A stretch of DNA of 64,000 nucleotides, taken from Tethya wilhelma. Its lineage: Eukaryota > Porifera > Demospongiae > Tethyida > Tethyidae. The notes below the pieces were generated by a model that was not told where the DNA came from, did no database searches, and saw only the letters and a list, made by a program, of their open reading frames with translations. The translations under genes were made by a program, and so were the position numbers. The DNA lies in the NCBI GenBank assembly GCA_964030475.1, contig CAXIPT010000006.1, positions 6,050,231 through 6,114,230 of the forward strand. The letters run 5' to 3'. This document shows, in pieces, positions 12,117 to 24,850 of this stretch (position 1 is its first letter; the number at the start of each line of letters is the position of its first letter).

Positions 12117-12280
12117 CACTAGAACTGTAGGAATATCAACATACAAATCACAAAATTTAATGGTACAATGTCATACAATAATATGTTTATAGAGTTGACG
12201 TGTTGATGATTAGGGGGAAGTCCCTGTATTGATGCGCGATTGAGCCCCTCCCCCTCTTTTCAAACCGGTTACGGTACAAG

Positions 12281-13125
12281 ATGGCCATTCCAGTCTCTCT
12301 GCAGGAGGTACTCTCAGCACTTGGAGGGCCTCTGAGTGAGCAGCCGCTCTGGGCGCTGCTCTACCTGGGCAAGAATGTGATCCAGGACGAGTGCTCGAGT
12401 AAGTGCACTGCTGCGTGTGCTGCCACCATTGACTCATTTGATGCTCTTATATATTTTACAGATGCTGACGTCAGAAATCATCTGCCCCTACTGATATCTC
12501 CTGAGTCCATGTTGTTGCATCACGGTGGCTCTGTCAAGTTCCTTCAAGGAGTTCCAGGTTGATGGCTACAATTAATTCTGTTTTGTAACTATCAACATTT
12601 CTAAAAAGCACTTTTATATTGTCTCAGAGACGTCCAATTTCAGTGCCCCCGAACACTTTCAAGATGCCACTGAGGAGAAGGTCTTCAATGAAAACGTGAG
12701 TTTGACAATTTTTTTGTTATCAATTTTCAGTTGAGTTTCAATCTTTCCCAAAATAATCCTTATTATCGCAACAGAGTTACATCTACTCCCTGGGCATCAC
12801 TCTGTTTGCTGCCATGGAGAATGGCCTCAATGGAAAGGTACTAAATTACTAGTTCAACGGGTTCATTGTGCCCCACAACAGAGCCACTGACTTGCCCTTG
12901 TGTCCCACAGTCTCCTGATATCAGTGAAGAGCTGCACTCTCTTCTCCTGTCAATGATGGAGCCGTCCGCTCATATCAGACCCTCTCTGGACCAAATTGAT
13001 TCCAACTGTCTAAAGCTGTCATCAGTTGAAGCTGCTAAGGACCAAGTGGATATGTTAGTGTCGTATGTCTTGGGTCCTCCACATGAGGTAAGCCATGCAG
13101 AGTGAGGGAAGATTGTAATGCAGCA

Positions 13126-13159
<34 letters not shown>

Positions 13160-14703
13160 CTCTCGTTGTCTGACTGTGGAGATACAGATTTAGATGATGC
13201 TAATCTTGAAACTGAGGTATATTATAAGTAACACATAGAGAGAATAATAACTGTAACTACTAGTTGGAATTGTTTCTGTTCTAGTTTCAACAGGCCATCA
13301 CGATCAAGGCCACTGGAAGTGTGGAGCACCTCTACTCTCCTTCCTACGGCAGTCGTGCCTCTAGTTCCCTCAGTCTGACCAGCAGCTGCCGGCCCAGGAG
13401 TCTGGACAGCAGCAGCTACGACAACCTCTACTCCTCAATGCCAGCCGTCTACCACAACAACGGAGAGTCGCTGGATCAACTGAGTTCAAAGGTCACGCAG
13501 AATACTGCTAGAATCTGGTCATCATTTGATCACCTCCAGCCGGCCGATGTGGAAGCACTGGCTTCCAGAGTTAAAGGACCTCTGACCTCTACCAGTAGAA
13601 AGTATGGCACTCATCTGTACACACCCACCAGAGCTAGGAAACAAGGTGGAGGGGCTCAGGACGTTCAACGCTCATCATCGTTTACAGGGTTCTATCGCAG
13701 CTCATCCGATAATGCACCAAAGGTTCAAAGGTTACTTCCTAAGCATCCTGAGCCAACTGTGACCACAGCCACACCCCCGTCGAGTAATACAGATGTTAGC
13801 ATTCAGCCAAGTATTTCTGTTGATGATATGCCACCTCTACCTCCACCCACTTCTGTGGTAACAGAGCATGCGACCATTACAGCAGAACACACCGCCGGTA
13901 CAGCTGACCCACCAGTGTGCACCATCAGTGCAGCTGACCCACCAGTGTGCACCATCAGTGCAGCTGACGAATGTGATGAACTCGATGACGTGGAGCTGCC
14001 TGATGAGCCAGAGCCTAGTGATCTTCCTCCACTTCCTGTCAACGAACCACCGTCAGATGACGAGCCTCCTTCCAGGATTACTGACAACTCCTTTGATTAT
14101 GACCAATCATTCCACCAACAGATAGCAGCCATTGACCCTGGCAAAGGTGAAGACGACTTTGATTTCTCATTTCCTAGTAACAGCCCCTCACCTCCACCGT
14201 CAGCAGAGAGCCCTCAAATGGAAGATCAAACTAATGAACAGGGGAGTCCTCCTGAAGTGCAAAGGAAGTCATTGGAGTGTTCTATTACTCCACGCCGAGC
14301 TCTAGATGAAGCATTTGATGAACTTGACAGACTGAGCAATTCAAGCTATTTGTCTGAAGAAACAGCAGATAATAATTTCATCACAGGAGAAATGACCACC
14401 AGTAATGTCACAGAAGAGCAGCCTGTAGAAGTGGTGGACAGTAATGTCACAGAAGAGCAGCCTGTAGAAGTGGTGGACAGTAATGTCACAGAAGAGCAGC
14501 CTGTAGAAGTGACCAACAGTAATGTCACAGAAGAGCCGCCTGTAGAAGTGGTGGACAGTAATGTCACAGAAGAGCAGCCTGTAGAAGTGNAAGCTGTCAT
14601 CAGTTGAAGCTGCTAAGGACCAAGTGGATATGTTAGTGTCGTATGTCTTGGGTCCTCCACATGAGGTAAGCCATGCAGAGTGAGGGAAGATTGTAATGCA
14701 GCA

Positions 14704-14737
<34 letters not shown>

Positions 14738-17700
14738 CTCTCGTTGTCTGACTGTGGAGATACAGATTTAGATGATGCTAATCTTGAAACTGAGGTATAT
14801 TATAAGTAACACATAGAGAGAATAATAACTGTAACTACTAGTTGGAATTGTTTCTGTTCTAGTTTCAACAGGCCATCACGATCAAGGCCACTGGAAGTGT
14901 GGAGCACCTCTACTCTCCTTCCTACGGCAGTCGTGCCTCTAGTTCCCTCAGTCTGACCAGCAGCTGCCGGCCCAGGAGTCTGGACAGCAGCAGCTACGAC
15001 AACCTCTACTCCTCAATGCCAGCCGTCTACCACAACAACGGAGAGTCGCTGGATCAACTGAGTTCAAAGGTCACGCAGAATACTGCTAGAATCTGGTCAT
15101 CATTTGATCACCTCCAGCCGGCCGATGTGGAAGCACTGGCTTCCAGAGTTAAAGGACCTCTGACCTCTACCAGTAGAAAGTATGGCACTCATCTGTACAC
15201 ACCCACCAGAGCTAGGAAACAAGGTGGAGGGGCTCAGGACGTTCAACGCTCATCATCGTTTACAGGGTTCTATCGCAGCTCATCCGATAATGCACCAAAG
15301 GTTCAAAGGTTACTTCCTAAGCATCCTGAGCCAACTGTGACCACAGCCACACCCCCGTCGAGTAATACAGATGTTAGCATTCAGCCAAGTATTTCTGTTG
15401 ATGATATGCCACCTCTACCTCCACCCACTTCTGTGGTAACAGAGCATGCGACCATTACAGCAGAACACACCGCCGGTACAGCTGACCCACCAGTGTGCAC
15501 CATCAGTGCAGCTGACCCACCAGTGTGCACCATCAGTGCAGCTGACGAATGTGATGAACTCGATGACGTGGAGCTGCCTGATGAGCCAGAGCCTAGTGAT
15601 CTTCCTCCACTTCCTGTCAACGAACCACCGTCAGATGACGAGCCTCCTTCCAGGATTACTGACAACTCCTTTGATTATGACCAATCATTCCACCAACAGA
15701 TAGCAGCCATTGACCCAGGCAAAGATGAAGACGACTTTGATTTCTCATTTCCTAGTAACAGCCCCTCACCTCCACCACCAGCAGAGAGGCCTCAAATGGA
15801 AGATCAAACTAATGAACAGGGGAGTCCTCCTGAAGTGCAAAGGAAGTTATTGGAGTATTCTATTACTCCACGCCGAGCTCTAGATGAAGCATTTGATGAA
15901 CTTGACAGACTGAGCAACTCAAGCTATTCATCTGAAGAAACAGCAGATAATAATTTCATCACAGGAGAAATGACCAACAGTAATGTCACAGAAGAGCTGC
16001 CTGTAGAAATGGTGGACAGTAATGTCACAGAAGAGCTGCCTGTAGAAGTGGTGGACAGTAATGTCACAGAAGAGCTGCCTGTAGAAATGGTGGACAGTAA
16101 TGTCACAGAAGAGCTGCCTGTAGAAATGGTGAACAGTAATGTCACAGAAGAGCTGCCTGTAGAAGTGGTGGACAGTAATGTCACAGAAGAGCTGCCTGTA
16201 GAAGTGGTGGACAGTAATGTCACAGAAGAGCTGCCTGTAGAAATGGTGGACGGTAGTTCAACTGATCAAAACAAGGAAAGGATTGATGCCAAGGTTGACC
16301 TGAGTAAGAAAACCAAGAACCTAGCTGGAAAAGAGCTGGGAGATCGTACCGTGACTCCAAGAACAGCACTGGTGCAGGCCTTCCAAGACCTGGATAGGAT
16401 TGGGGAGAGTGCATTGGGCGGTGATGGCAGAGAAGAACACTCTGGTGATGGCAGAGAAGAACACTCTGGTGATGGCAGAGAAGAGCACTCTGGTGAACCT
16501 GACACTCAAGCTAATGTCAATGGAAGTATTCGCAGAGCATCTTCAGTGGACACTGTTCCTGGCCCAGACTATGCAGTAGTACATCATCCTAAGAGATCCA
16601 GCATGCCACCTCCTGACTGTGGAAGTGATTATGATGAGGTAGCCCCTGTAATTCCCCCTGGAACGACTGAGCTGCAGACTGATGAGGTAGCCCCTGTAAT
16701 TCCCCCTGGAATGACTGAGCTGCAGACTGATGAGGTAGCCCCTGTAATTCCCCCTGGAACGACTCATCACCAGAGGGACACATCCTCACACTCCAGACTT
16801 TCTGTGAAGGAAAAGAGTGGAAGTGGTCTGGAGAGAAACCAGGCTTCCATGAAGAAGTTGAGTACAATGTTTGGTCCTGAGTTTGATAGCATCAGCGGTG
16901 TTGAATCTAAACACAAGGTATAACCTTATTAAGTACTATGATGTCATAATGATGTAATTATTTTTTCAGGTGGCTACGATAGGCCAAATGCCAGATGGAA
17001 GGAGAGCAGTGAAAGTGGTTATGCTCAATGGACGTTCAACCATCTTTGTTGTTGAGGTAATATCTCCTAATATTTTCAGCAGGAGACTTCCGCAGATCAT
17101 ATCTGAATGGCTTACGGCTTAATGGCTTGGTTCAACTCTCCAACCCCTGCTATTAACTGGTTTAATTCCTGTTGTTTATTGCAGCGTGACTCTCTGTGCA
17201 GAGACCTGTTCCAGCAGGTGGTGGCTCATCAGGGCCTACATGAGAAGAAGATCTTTGGACTGGCTGTACTCAAAGGTATGCTGCACGTGTAGACCTTTGC
17301 CAGGACTAACTTTTGCATATTCCTCCAAAACGCAAAAATTATATAATAATGAATATCATTAACTTGGTACCTGTGCCAAGTACACAGCACAGCCATCATA
17401 CAAGCCATTTCACCTTATGCATGTGTAGTATTGTAGACCACTTCATACTCCTCTGCTACGAAGTTACAAGTGCTTCACATAGCAGTGCAGAGAGCAAGGA
17501 ATCTGGACTGACCATGGCAGGGTAGATAACGTGGCAGGAATCAATTTATGTCACTAATGCATTGCACCTGGTGACTGTTTATTTTCAACAATCATAGTAA
17601 ATTTTAATACTGGTAATACTGTAAAATACATAGAATCTAAAATAATAATTATGTGGAAAAAAGTACCTGCAAATATCTGTACTAACAATAAGGTATGATG

Positions 17701-20700
17701 CACAGTGGTATGATGAAGCTATAACCCTACCCTGCAGATCGAGATGAACTTTTCCTGGAGTTTGACACCAAACTGTTGAAGTATGCTCCTTCAGGCTGGG
17801 CCAGTCAGGTAAGAATTGCTGGAAGATGTTTTGGTACTTCTACTCATTGCTGTTGTTTCTCCTCAGCCTTCGAGGAGTCGTGACGCACCTCTGTTCACTG
17901 TGTTCTTTCGAGTGAAATATTACGTTGAAAATGTCGGTGAACTCAAGTCTTCTCACGCCAGACACTTGTACTACCTTCAACTGCGGAAGGACATCCTTGG
18001 TTAGTTCTCTAGTGCATGTTCGCTATGCAGCAGTGTGCCTCTCTTACCTTTGTGGGTGCTCTCTCTAGAGGGCAAGATGTACTGTCATGAGCAGCCAGCC
18101 TTGAAGCTGGCCTCGCTGGCCCTCCAAGCTGAGAGGGGGGATTCCCCTACTGCCACCAGGCATGTCTACTATAGAATGGAGGACTATGTGCCCATTAAGG
18201 TATACCTTGGTCATTCATTTATTCTCTCTGCATCATCAGTTCTCTCTCTGCTCAGTGTATTGAGAGGCTGGGCCGTGCTCAAGTAGAAGACCTTCTACCT
18301 ACCATGCACAAAGAGCACAACGGAATGTCAAGAGAAATGGCCGAGTTAGAGTTCTTGAAAGTTGTCCAGACATTGTCTGAGTACGGGATGGTGTTCTACC
18401 GTGTGTCTCGTTCCAAGAGAGGTGCCATTGGCTCTGTGTGGCTGGGCCTGTCAGTGAGAGGGCTAGTGGTGTTCAATGTCCACAGGGAGGTCAAGACTCC
18501 TGTCAGTCACTGCCCGTGGAAGAAGATAGAGAACCTCTCCTTTTCTGTAAGTCAGCTGTAGTAGTACTGAAGTCAGTGCTTCTAATATGACTGCCAGTGA
18601 GAATCAATGTTTGGACTGTAGAATCGCAAGTTCATTGTTGAATTGCAAGGCTCTAAACCACTGGTCTTCTACACCAACTCTTACAAGAAGTGAGTTACTA
18701 TTTTCCCTGTGTGGTTGAGAGTAACCCCCTTCAACAACCCTCTGTATCAGAGCTCGTCACTTGCTTCATTTGAGCATGAGTTATCATCGCTTCCAACTGC
18801 TCTCCAGAAGGCAGCTCATTGACCAAGGTACAGGAGTTGACAATAAGAATTATGTCGTATATAATGATGTAATGTATTGGTTTAGAGCCCTCAGATGTCA
18901 GTAGCGTGGCAGAGCCAACAAGTGGAGGTAAGTTACAATAAAAAAAATATTATCTATGATGTCATTAATCACTTGGTGTAATTTACATGTACAGCTGTGA
19001 GTGGTGGCATTTGTGAGGGGGTAGCCCCTGTCATGTCTCCTGGTAATGAGGATTATATGGAGGTCCGACTTCTGAAAGAGGTGAACAAAGGCCTGGGCAT
19101 CAACATTGGTTCCTCTCCGTCTGCCGTCAGGGGCTCTGCTATCCTCGTGGAGGACATTGTGAGGGGCGGGGCTGCTCAGCTGGATGGGAGCCTCAGGAAA
19201 GGTATCAATGCTGTGTGCTAAGTGAAGGACAATATATCAGGTCTCATTATGTGCAGGAGATGTGCTTCTGTCGGTGAATGGAACTTCACTGGCTGGTCTC
19301 AGTGTTCAGGAGACGGCAGAGCTCCTCAGGACAAGTGACGATCTGGTCATCCTCAAGGCTTATCGACGTGAGCTAACTGTGTTCATGCTGTCAGAGTGGG
19401 CTAATGTATTACCACACACACGTACAGAGCCACTGATGACCTCACTGGAGGTGTCACCTTATGCCAGCCAAACTACAACAGTAAAGACCTACTCGTCATC
19501 ACACAAAATGGCAGGGGTTCACTCGTCATCTCACGCAGCTGTGTTGGAGGTAAATGAGCCATCTGTTCACGATTCCTGTGACCTCAATGACCTTTCTGAC
19601 AAAAACAAGGTAACTTCGCATGCAGTTTGATGACTACTCCAGTTAATCATGCTGTCGATACTGATATATATGATTATATGCTATGACTTTCAGTTAGAGA
19701 ATGAGTCAACTGCCTCAACACCTCCTTCTAAATCTCCTGCTGGTGTGAGTGATCCTTCTTCTCTTACTGACGTGGATCACACCCCTTCCCCTGCTGGCAC
19801 GAATGACCCCCCATCTCCTAGTGACATGAATGACCCCTATTCTCCTGCTGGCACAAATGACCCCCCATCTCTTACTGATGTGGATCACACCCCTTCTCCT
19901 GCTGGCGTTAATAACCCCCCATCTCCTGTATCCAGTGAAAGATCTCCTCTCAATTCTAGTGTTCAAGAAACTACTGCAACGTCTCCTCCAAGTTATACTG
20001 AAGTATGCTGTTGTGTCTCACCACTGGAAGAGCTTTAACTCTATGTTTCTTTTAATTAGGATGTGATTAGAAGGGCTCTCCCCAAAGATTTGCCTGATGG
20101 TGAGACTCTAAGTGTGGATATAGCAAAGGAAGGAGGCGTGTTTGGAGCCAGGATAGCAGGAGGAGTGGGCCGCTCTGTGGCTAGGGGGCTCATCTATGTC
20201 AAGGCTATTGTGGACGACTCCCCAGCTCACAAGTCCCACCTACTGGCAGTCAACGATGTGATACTGGAGGTATGTATGTGGTAGTGTACATCACGTACAG
20301 TGCCAACATTGCATGATGGTGACCCTCAACCTCTAGGTGAATGGGCAGTCGGTTGTGGAGAGCTCACACAGGGAGGCTGCCTCCATCATACAACAGGCAC
20401 ACAATGTGGTGCACCTCCGTATCCATCGACCTTTGAACTCTTCATGGATGGAGAGTTCACCTCAAAGAGAGTCCTGGTCAGAGGACAGCTTTTCAATTCA
20501 TCAACCCGCTGAGTCAGCAGATGTTGGGGAGACTATAGAAGAGGAGCCAGCTGATGAAGAGAAAGAAGACTTGAGTTCAATTTCAGAGCCTCAACTCTTG
20601 GCAGAAGATGTGGAAAGAGAGGATCTGTTGGAGAGGTCTCATTCTGAGAGCCAGCTTCACGACACGAGTGTTGCTGAGAGACTGAAGGATGTTGGAGTGT

Positions 20701-21162
20701 TCAGTCTCACCTTAACCAAGGGATTCAGGGGACTGGGCTTCACCCTCGACAAGTCTTTGTCAGGACAGGAAGGTAGCAACAGGGATGTGGCTACATGTGT
20801 GTACTAATTCAGGTCAGTGTTTCTCTGTATGTGTGTTCAGGTCGTGGTGTGTTTGTCCTGGAGGTCAGAGATGGACCAGCTAAAGCTGATGGACAACTTC
20901 AGCCAGGAGACGAAATCATCCAGGTAACTTGTTGCTGAGAGAGCACTTTGTACCTATGGTGAACAGCTATACTGTGTACTAGGTGAATGAAGAGTATTTA
21001 GTTGGCCAGTCGCACAAGGAGGCAATTACTGCTCTTCGTCTGGCTCAAGGTGCAGTGACCCTTTACGTGAGGAGGGAGCCCCTGCCATCAGCACCAGGCC
21101 CTCCTCTGCCAGACTCCCCTCTGCCCGAGGACAACTCGGATAACGAGGACAGTAGCAGATAG
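12281..21162 (+). CDS. KIND-FERM-triple PDZ scaffold protein, FRMPD2-like, 24 exons
   Basis: Domain order: a KIND domain (kinase C-lobe without catalysis, exons 12281-12398, 12462-12557, 12628-12695, 12775-12837, 12911-13087), then a long Pro/acidic linker in one huge exon, then FERM (16,970 to about 18,830; RVKYYVENVGELKSS, SVWLGLSVRGLVVFN). Three PDZ domains follow, with loops GLGINIG (about 19,090), VFGARIAGG (about 20,140) and GLGFTLD (about 20,735). Later exons, all in phase: 16970-17056, 17185-17275, 17738-17808, 17867-17999, 18069-18199, 18256-18546, 18622-18689, 18751-18827, 18886-18927, 18995-19201, 19257-19367, 19428-19609, 19694-20002, 20060-20269, 20337-20772, 20841-20923 and 20983-21162. 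It stops after an acidic tail with no tyrosine-phosphatase domain, so it is FRMPD2-like rather than PTPN13-like. It probably organises junctional or cortical membrane complexes. The linker exon is duplicated in the assembly (see 13013-16167). Confidence 0.9.
13013..16167 (+). repeat. 1.58-kb near-identical tandem duplication joined by one n (likely assembly artefact)
   Basis: 13013-14589 and 14591-16167 align at a constant offset of 1578 bp, including two introns, the CA microsatellite and most of the linker exon. They differ by only a handful of substitutions (for example SVT/SLT-type changes and GLU/ASP at DPGKGED versus DPGKDED). The second copy begins mid-exon at AAGCTGTCATCAG, exactly after the single n at 14590. 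The normal gene would use exons 13160-13216 and 13285 onward once, continuing into the linker end at 16917. Two alleles laid end to end is the simplest reading. Confidence 0.85.
15974..16256 (+). repeat. In-frame 36-bp coding minisatellite (SNVTEELPVEVVD units)
   Basis: Seven consecutive 12-residue units of the form SNVTEE(L/Q)PVE(V/M)V are seen here, and five in the partner copy (14400-14589). The unit number and L/Q usage differ between copies, as expected for alleles of a coding minisatellite. Further short tandem units follow in the same exon: GDGREEHS x3 and DEVAPVIPPG x3. Confidence 0.85.
16934..16969. other. Intron before FERM domain
   Basis: Donor AAG|GTATAACC at 16917/16918 and acceptor TTTTTTCAG before 16970 fix the linker-FERM junction. 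The open frame running into the intron stops at once. Confidence 0.8.
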
Positions 21163-21341
21163 ACATGATAATAATTATTGTTGCACTTCAGTTCCACTAA
21201 TTATAAATACTATTCCCCATTTACTTTTGTGCCACCAGCATGACATAATTTGTATGTATGCATCCTGATTTTATTCCAATGATTCTTTATCGGAAAAGGT
21301 CGTCAATGTAGTTTGTTAACAAAGAAACAAAACAAAGAAAG

Positions 21342-22641
21342 ATGCTGCTTGTTCTTGTGTTGGGTTTGGCTGCTGTCAGTGTGTGTTCCGCCATCACTGA
21401 AGAGGCGTTGGTTACGGAGCAGGTGTACCTGGACTTGGAGATGGAAGGCGGCCCAGCTGGACGAGTCGTGATTGGCCTCTTCGGAGCCACGTCTCCTAAG
21501 ACAGTGAGGAACTTTGTGGGTCTGATAAACCATGAGGTAAATTCATCTGTATGTATGCCTTCTCCTGGGATGGATCCATTATAATAAAAACTGTTCATTT
21601 CGTTTGTAGAAAGGGTTTGGCTACCGAGGGAGCATCTTTCACAGGGTCATCCCTAACTTCATGATGCAAGGTACTCACTCGATCACTGACCACCGTGTCA
21701 GAATGTACACTAGACTGACGTTGCACACCAGTTAGTGTCATCGATATGTTACTGTTTCAACTTGATTAATTAGGAGGTGATTTCACCAGGGGCGATGGCA
21801 CAGGGGGTCACAGTATCTGGGGAGGGGATTTCCCTGATGAGAACTTCATCCACAAGCACTATGGAGCGGGCTGGGTGTGCATGGCCAACGCTGGGCCAGA
21901 CACCAACGGTTCACAGTTCTACATCACTGTTGTCCAGTGCCCATGGATTGACGGAACTCACACTTGCTTTGGGAAGGTCCTGGAGGGGATGGTGAGTGCC
22001 TCCTTGGGACGGGCTATAGAGAGGGGGTAGGCCTTGTGAAATTATGCTAGCATAATTTTGAGAATAATAGGGAGCTTGGAGCATTGAGAATAATGCTAGA
22101 ATAATGGGTGAAAAATTTTGATTTTTGGTAATGGTCATCACACAAGCATGCATGTTGAGGTACAATAACTACAGACAAAAAGAATGCATATAAACCCCCA
22201 TGTATCTTACTCCAAAAAGCAGTTTGGATATATTTAAGATTGTTATACTTTTGGTCGTGGGCTTGTTAGTGTTGTTACAAGCCTTAAAAGGTGAATGTGC
22301 AAAATTAGCTTGATATACACTTTACTATGATGAGCCTGCTACCAAGAATAATTTGAGAGTAATGGGGATCATGAAAAAGAATAATAGGGTCATGTATTGG
22401 GAATTTAAGAATAGAATAATAGGTAAATTTTTGAGCATAATTTCACAAGGCCTAAGAGGGGGTCAGTTGGTGGCACATCTCTCTCCCTCCCTCCCTGCAG
22501 GACGTGGTACACAGAGCGTGCAACACCCCAACCAACTCCAGAGATAGGCCTCTCCAAGATGTGAAGATACTGGCCTGTGGCAGTATGATGATGCCTGCCA
22601 GTGGACCCTTCACAGTTGAGAAAACTGACGCACTTCTTTAG
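21342..22641 (+). CDS. Secreted/ER cyclophilin (peptidyl-prolyl cis-trans isomerase B/C type), complete, 4 exons, 204 aa
   Basis: It catalyses proline cis-trans isomerisation in the secretory pathway. Exons 21342-21536, 21610-21670, 21774-21991 and 22501-22641 total 615 nt. Residues 1-18 ([17 protein letters not shown]) are a signal peptide. The cyclophilin core shows [16 protein letters not shown] with the catalytic Arg, Phe and Gln, [15 protein letters not shown], and the cyclosporin-contacting Trp in [12 protein letters not shown]. The C-terminal [11 protein letters not shown] has no KDEL, so it may be secreted or retained by other means. Intron 3 (509 bp) carries a MITE. The gene starts 180 bp after the FERM-PDZ gene ends. 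Confidence 0.93.
22028..22454. mobile_element. 427-bp MITE, 21-bp TIRs, 8-bp target duplication (hAT-like)
   Basis: TAGGCCTTGTGAAATTATGC at the left is matched in inverse at the right, and AGAGGGGG flanks both sides (22020-22027 and 22455-22462). It sits inside cyclophilin intron 3. It has no coding frame, and the interior is AT-rich with repeated AATAATAGG. The 8-bp duplication suggests hAT mobilisation. Confidence 0.8.
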
Positions 22642-23054
22642 TTCAATGATCTCTCAATCAATTACATTATGATTACAAAAAATTTATAAATTATAGTCCC
22701 AATTTTATATAGAATAATTATTATTATTATTGGTGGGGATATCCATGCATCCAATTATTATTGACATCCCAGGGCCAGCATGCATGTAGAAGTATTATAA
22801 TTATACATCTGTAAAGTTTATGAGCACCTGATATATACAATGCAGGACTCTATCCTGCTCATACAGAGTGTGTAATTAGTTCATGCATGCATTGGCAATC
22901 TTAATTTTGATCATTGTTCATCATAAATTAACTTATAGAATTAATGGCATCTCGACCATGGTCTGCAGTAACTTTAACAACCAATCTGATTAGGTAATAA
23001 AAACAACTGTACAGTGTGTACTGCATGTGTGCATCAGTCACTGAGTGCAAGAGG
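22642..23054. other. No gene seen
   Basis: AT-rich intergenic DNA between convergent genes. No repeat family is recognised. Confidence 0.5.
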
Positions 23055-23158
23055 TCATGTGGCTGTTATCAGGTCTTCATCACTGGATTCGTCATTAGCA
23101 CTGAACTTTGACCCTGATTCATACTGTGGCAGTCGCTGATAATAGACTCGTTCTCGCC

Positions 23159-23208
<50 letters not shown>

Positions 23209-23425
23209 CATGCTTAGCTTATCTTATTGAAAACAAGTTTTCTATGTGAATTTGTCATACCAAAAAGAAACCTTTCAGTAAAACTAAGTCATTTTGAGTG
23301 ACTGGGCCGACTTACGATGTGGTTCCACTGTTCTTGCACTTGAGGACACAGTATGTGAAGAGGCCAGCTGCCACCAGTATAGCCACGACGATCACCAGCC
23401 CACCAAACACCTTCACACCTTTACT
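23055..23425 (-). CDS. C-terminal end of a type I membrane protein (TM helix plus sorting tail), 2 exons, 5' part lost in a gap
   Basis: Exon 23316-23425 encodes a single membrane helix (VFGGLVIVVAILVAAGLF followed by CVLKCKNS). Exon 23055-23157 encodes a 34-residue cytosolic tail with a YxxPhi endocytosis motif (YYQRL) and an acidic-Ser, dileucine-like stretch (DESSDEDLI). Such tails direct cycling between trans-Golgi, endosome and plasma membrane. The ectodomain lies beyond the 100-base gap at 23473-23572, so family assignment is not possible. A GA microsatellite (23161-23208) occupies the intron. Confidence 0.65.
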
Positions 23426-23472
23426 CTGAAAACAACACACACAATCGTTAATCCTAGCTCCACCACCATCAC

Positions 23473-23572
23473 NNNNNNNNNNNNNNNNNNNNNNNNNNNN
23501 NNNNNNNNNNNNNNNNNNNNNNNNNNNNNNNNNNNNNNNNNNNNNNNNNNNNNNNNNNNNNNNNNNNNNNNN
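23473..23572. other. Assembly gap of 100 n
   Basis: A run of n interrupts the upstream part of the membrane protein gene. Confidence 0.99.
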
Positions 23573-24850
23573 TTGCGTGGATGTATGTACGTGGGGGGGC
23601 AGGTTTAAGCAATAGGAAGCTAGTCTTTCTTTTGTGCTGTGGGAAAGGAAAGTGTGCAATTTTTGTTTGCAGTTTCTGTTAACCACATGTATTATGTACT
23701 AGAGAGAGTGAGTGAGTGAGTGAGAGAGAGAGAGAGAGAGAGAGNTTATATACACATGGATGAACATAGGGAATGTTTTATTATTTAGTAGTCAAGAGTC
23801 TAAGATACCAGCAGCCTAGCATCTGTTTTTCTATAGTACTCAACAAAAGAAGTATATACTAACAGTATAGAATCTAGGATTCTAGATAGTGCTAACAATA
23901 AGCGCTGACGTAAACCCTCAACAGATAGTGTTTAGGGCAATGAATAATTCATCCATACTGTAATTTGTAATCATAAACTATCACTAATGATAATAATTGT
24001 AACACCCCACACACACATGTTGTGCAGCTTACAAGTGAATACAATGGTGGAGCAGGGAACAAAGATAACAGAAAACCTTTATTGCCAAAATTTCAGGTAC
24101 TTAACAAATAAACTTCTGAATCATATTTAAAAGTGTGGTAGTCTAAGACCATGCATGTGTTGAAGAACAAGAATATACTGAGTATGCATGCATTATTATA
24201 AACAAATATGCATGCGAGCTGTACGAGTGCTCAATGACATGTAAAGTGAACGTTAAATGGGCATGTAAAAATTGCTGAAAATCAAAAATATATCACAAAC
24301 TGTATACTCATCAAATGGAAATTAATAATGATGATGATCAGGTATAAGTAGAGGAAATAATGATGATTGTACAAAGTGAAAAAATGAATGACTAGGAAAA
24401 CTGTTGGCTGTAACTGAGTCTAATTTTTTTAATAACTCTCATTATCTATAGACTTCTGCAGAAAGTAACTTAGATATTCTCAATAAGATCCGGAAAATTC
24501 TGAGTCCGGATTCTAAATGTTTAGAATCTAAATACCCGGTTTAGGATCTAAACAGATGATTGTAGTACTAATTAATGATATGCACATATCATTTGCAGAA
24601 CTTAATTTGCTTAGATTCTAAACCAGACTGAGAATTTTTTGGATCTTACTAGAATGATAGTCTTTTGACTCATTCAGTCTATTGTTTAAAGCAATCTGTG
24701 CCAACAATAACTCTTGTAACACATACACAATATACATAAAGGTGCAGCGTAATCTAGTTGGTGGTACTGAAAAAGAAGAAGATGTAAGTGTATAATGTTT
24801 CATTTTGATTTATTGTACTTTATTATAATCTATACGTATTATATGTACAG
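23573..24850. other. No gene seen; possible 5' region of the seven-helix gene
   Basis: AT-rich DNA with a GAGT/GA microsatellite (23701-23744), a single n (23745) and several variants of a TTAGAATCTAAA motif near 24,520-24,620. The seven-helix exon at 24,851 starts with a splice acceptor, so at least one upstream exon should lie here. Confidence 0.5.

Noticed and set aside
14400..16256. Regular 36-bp direct repeats resembling a CRISPR array
   Set aside because: Units are contiguous, in frame and without spacers; they are a coding minisatellite.
13803..16867. Antisense frames across the FERM-PDZ linker exon
   Set aside because: Shadow frames of a repetitive, biased coding exon; duplicated with it.
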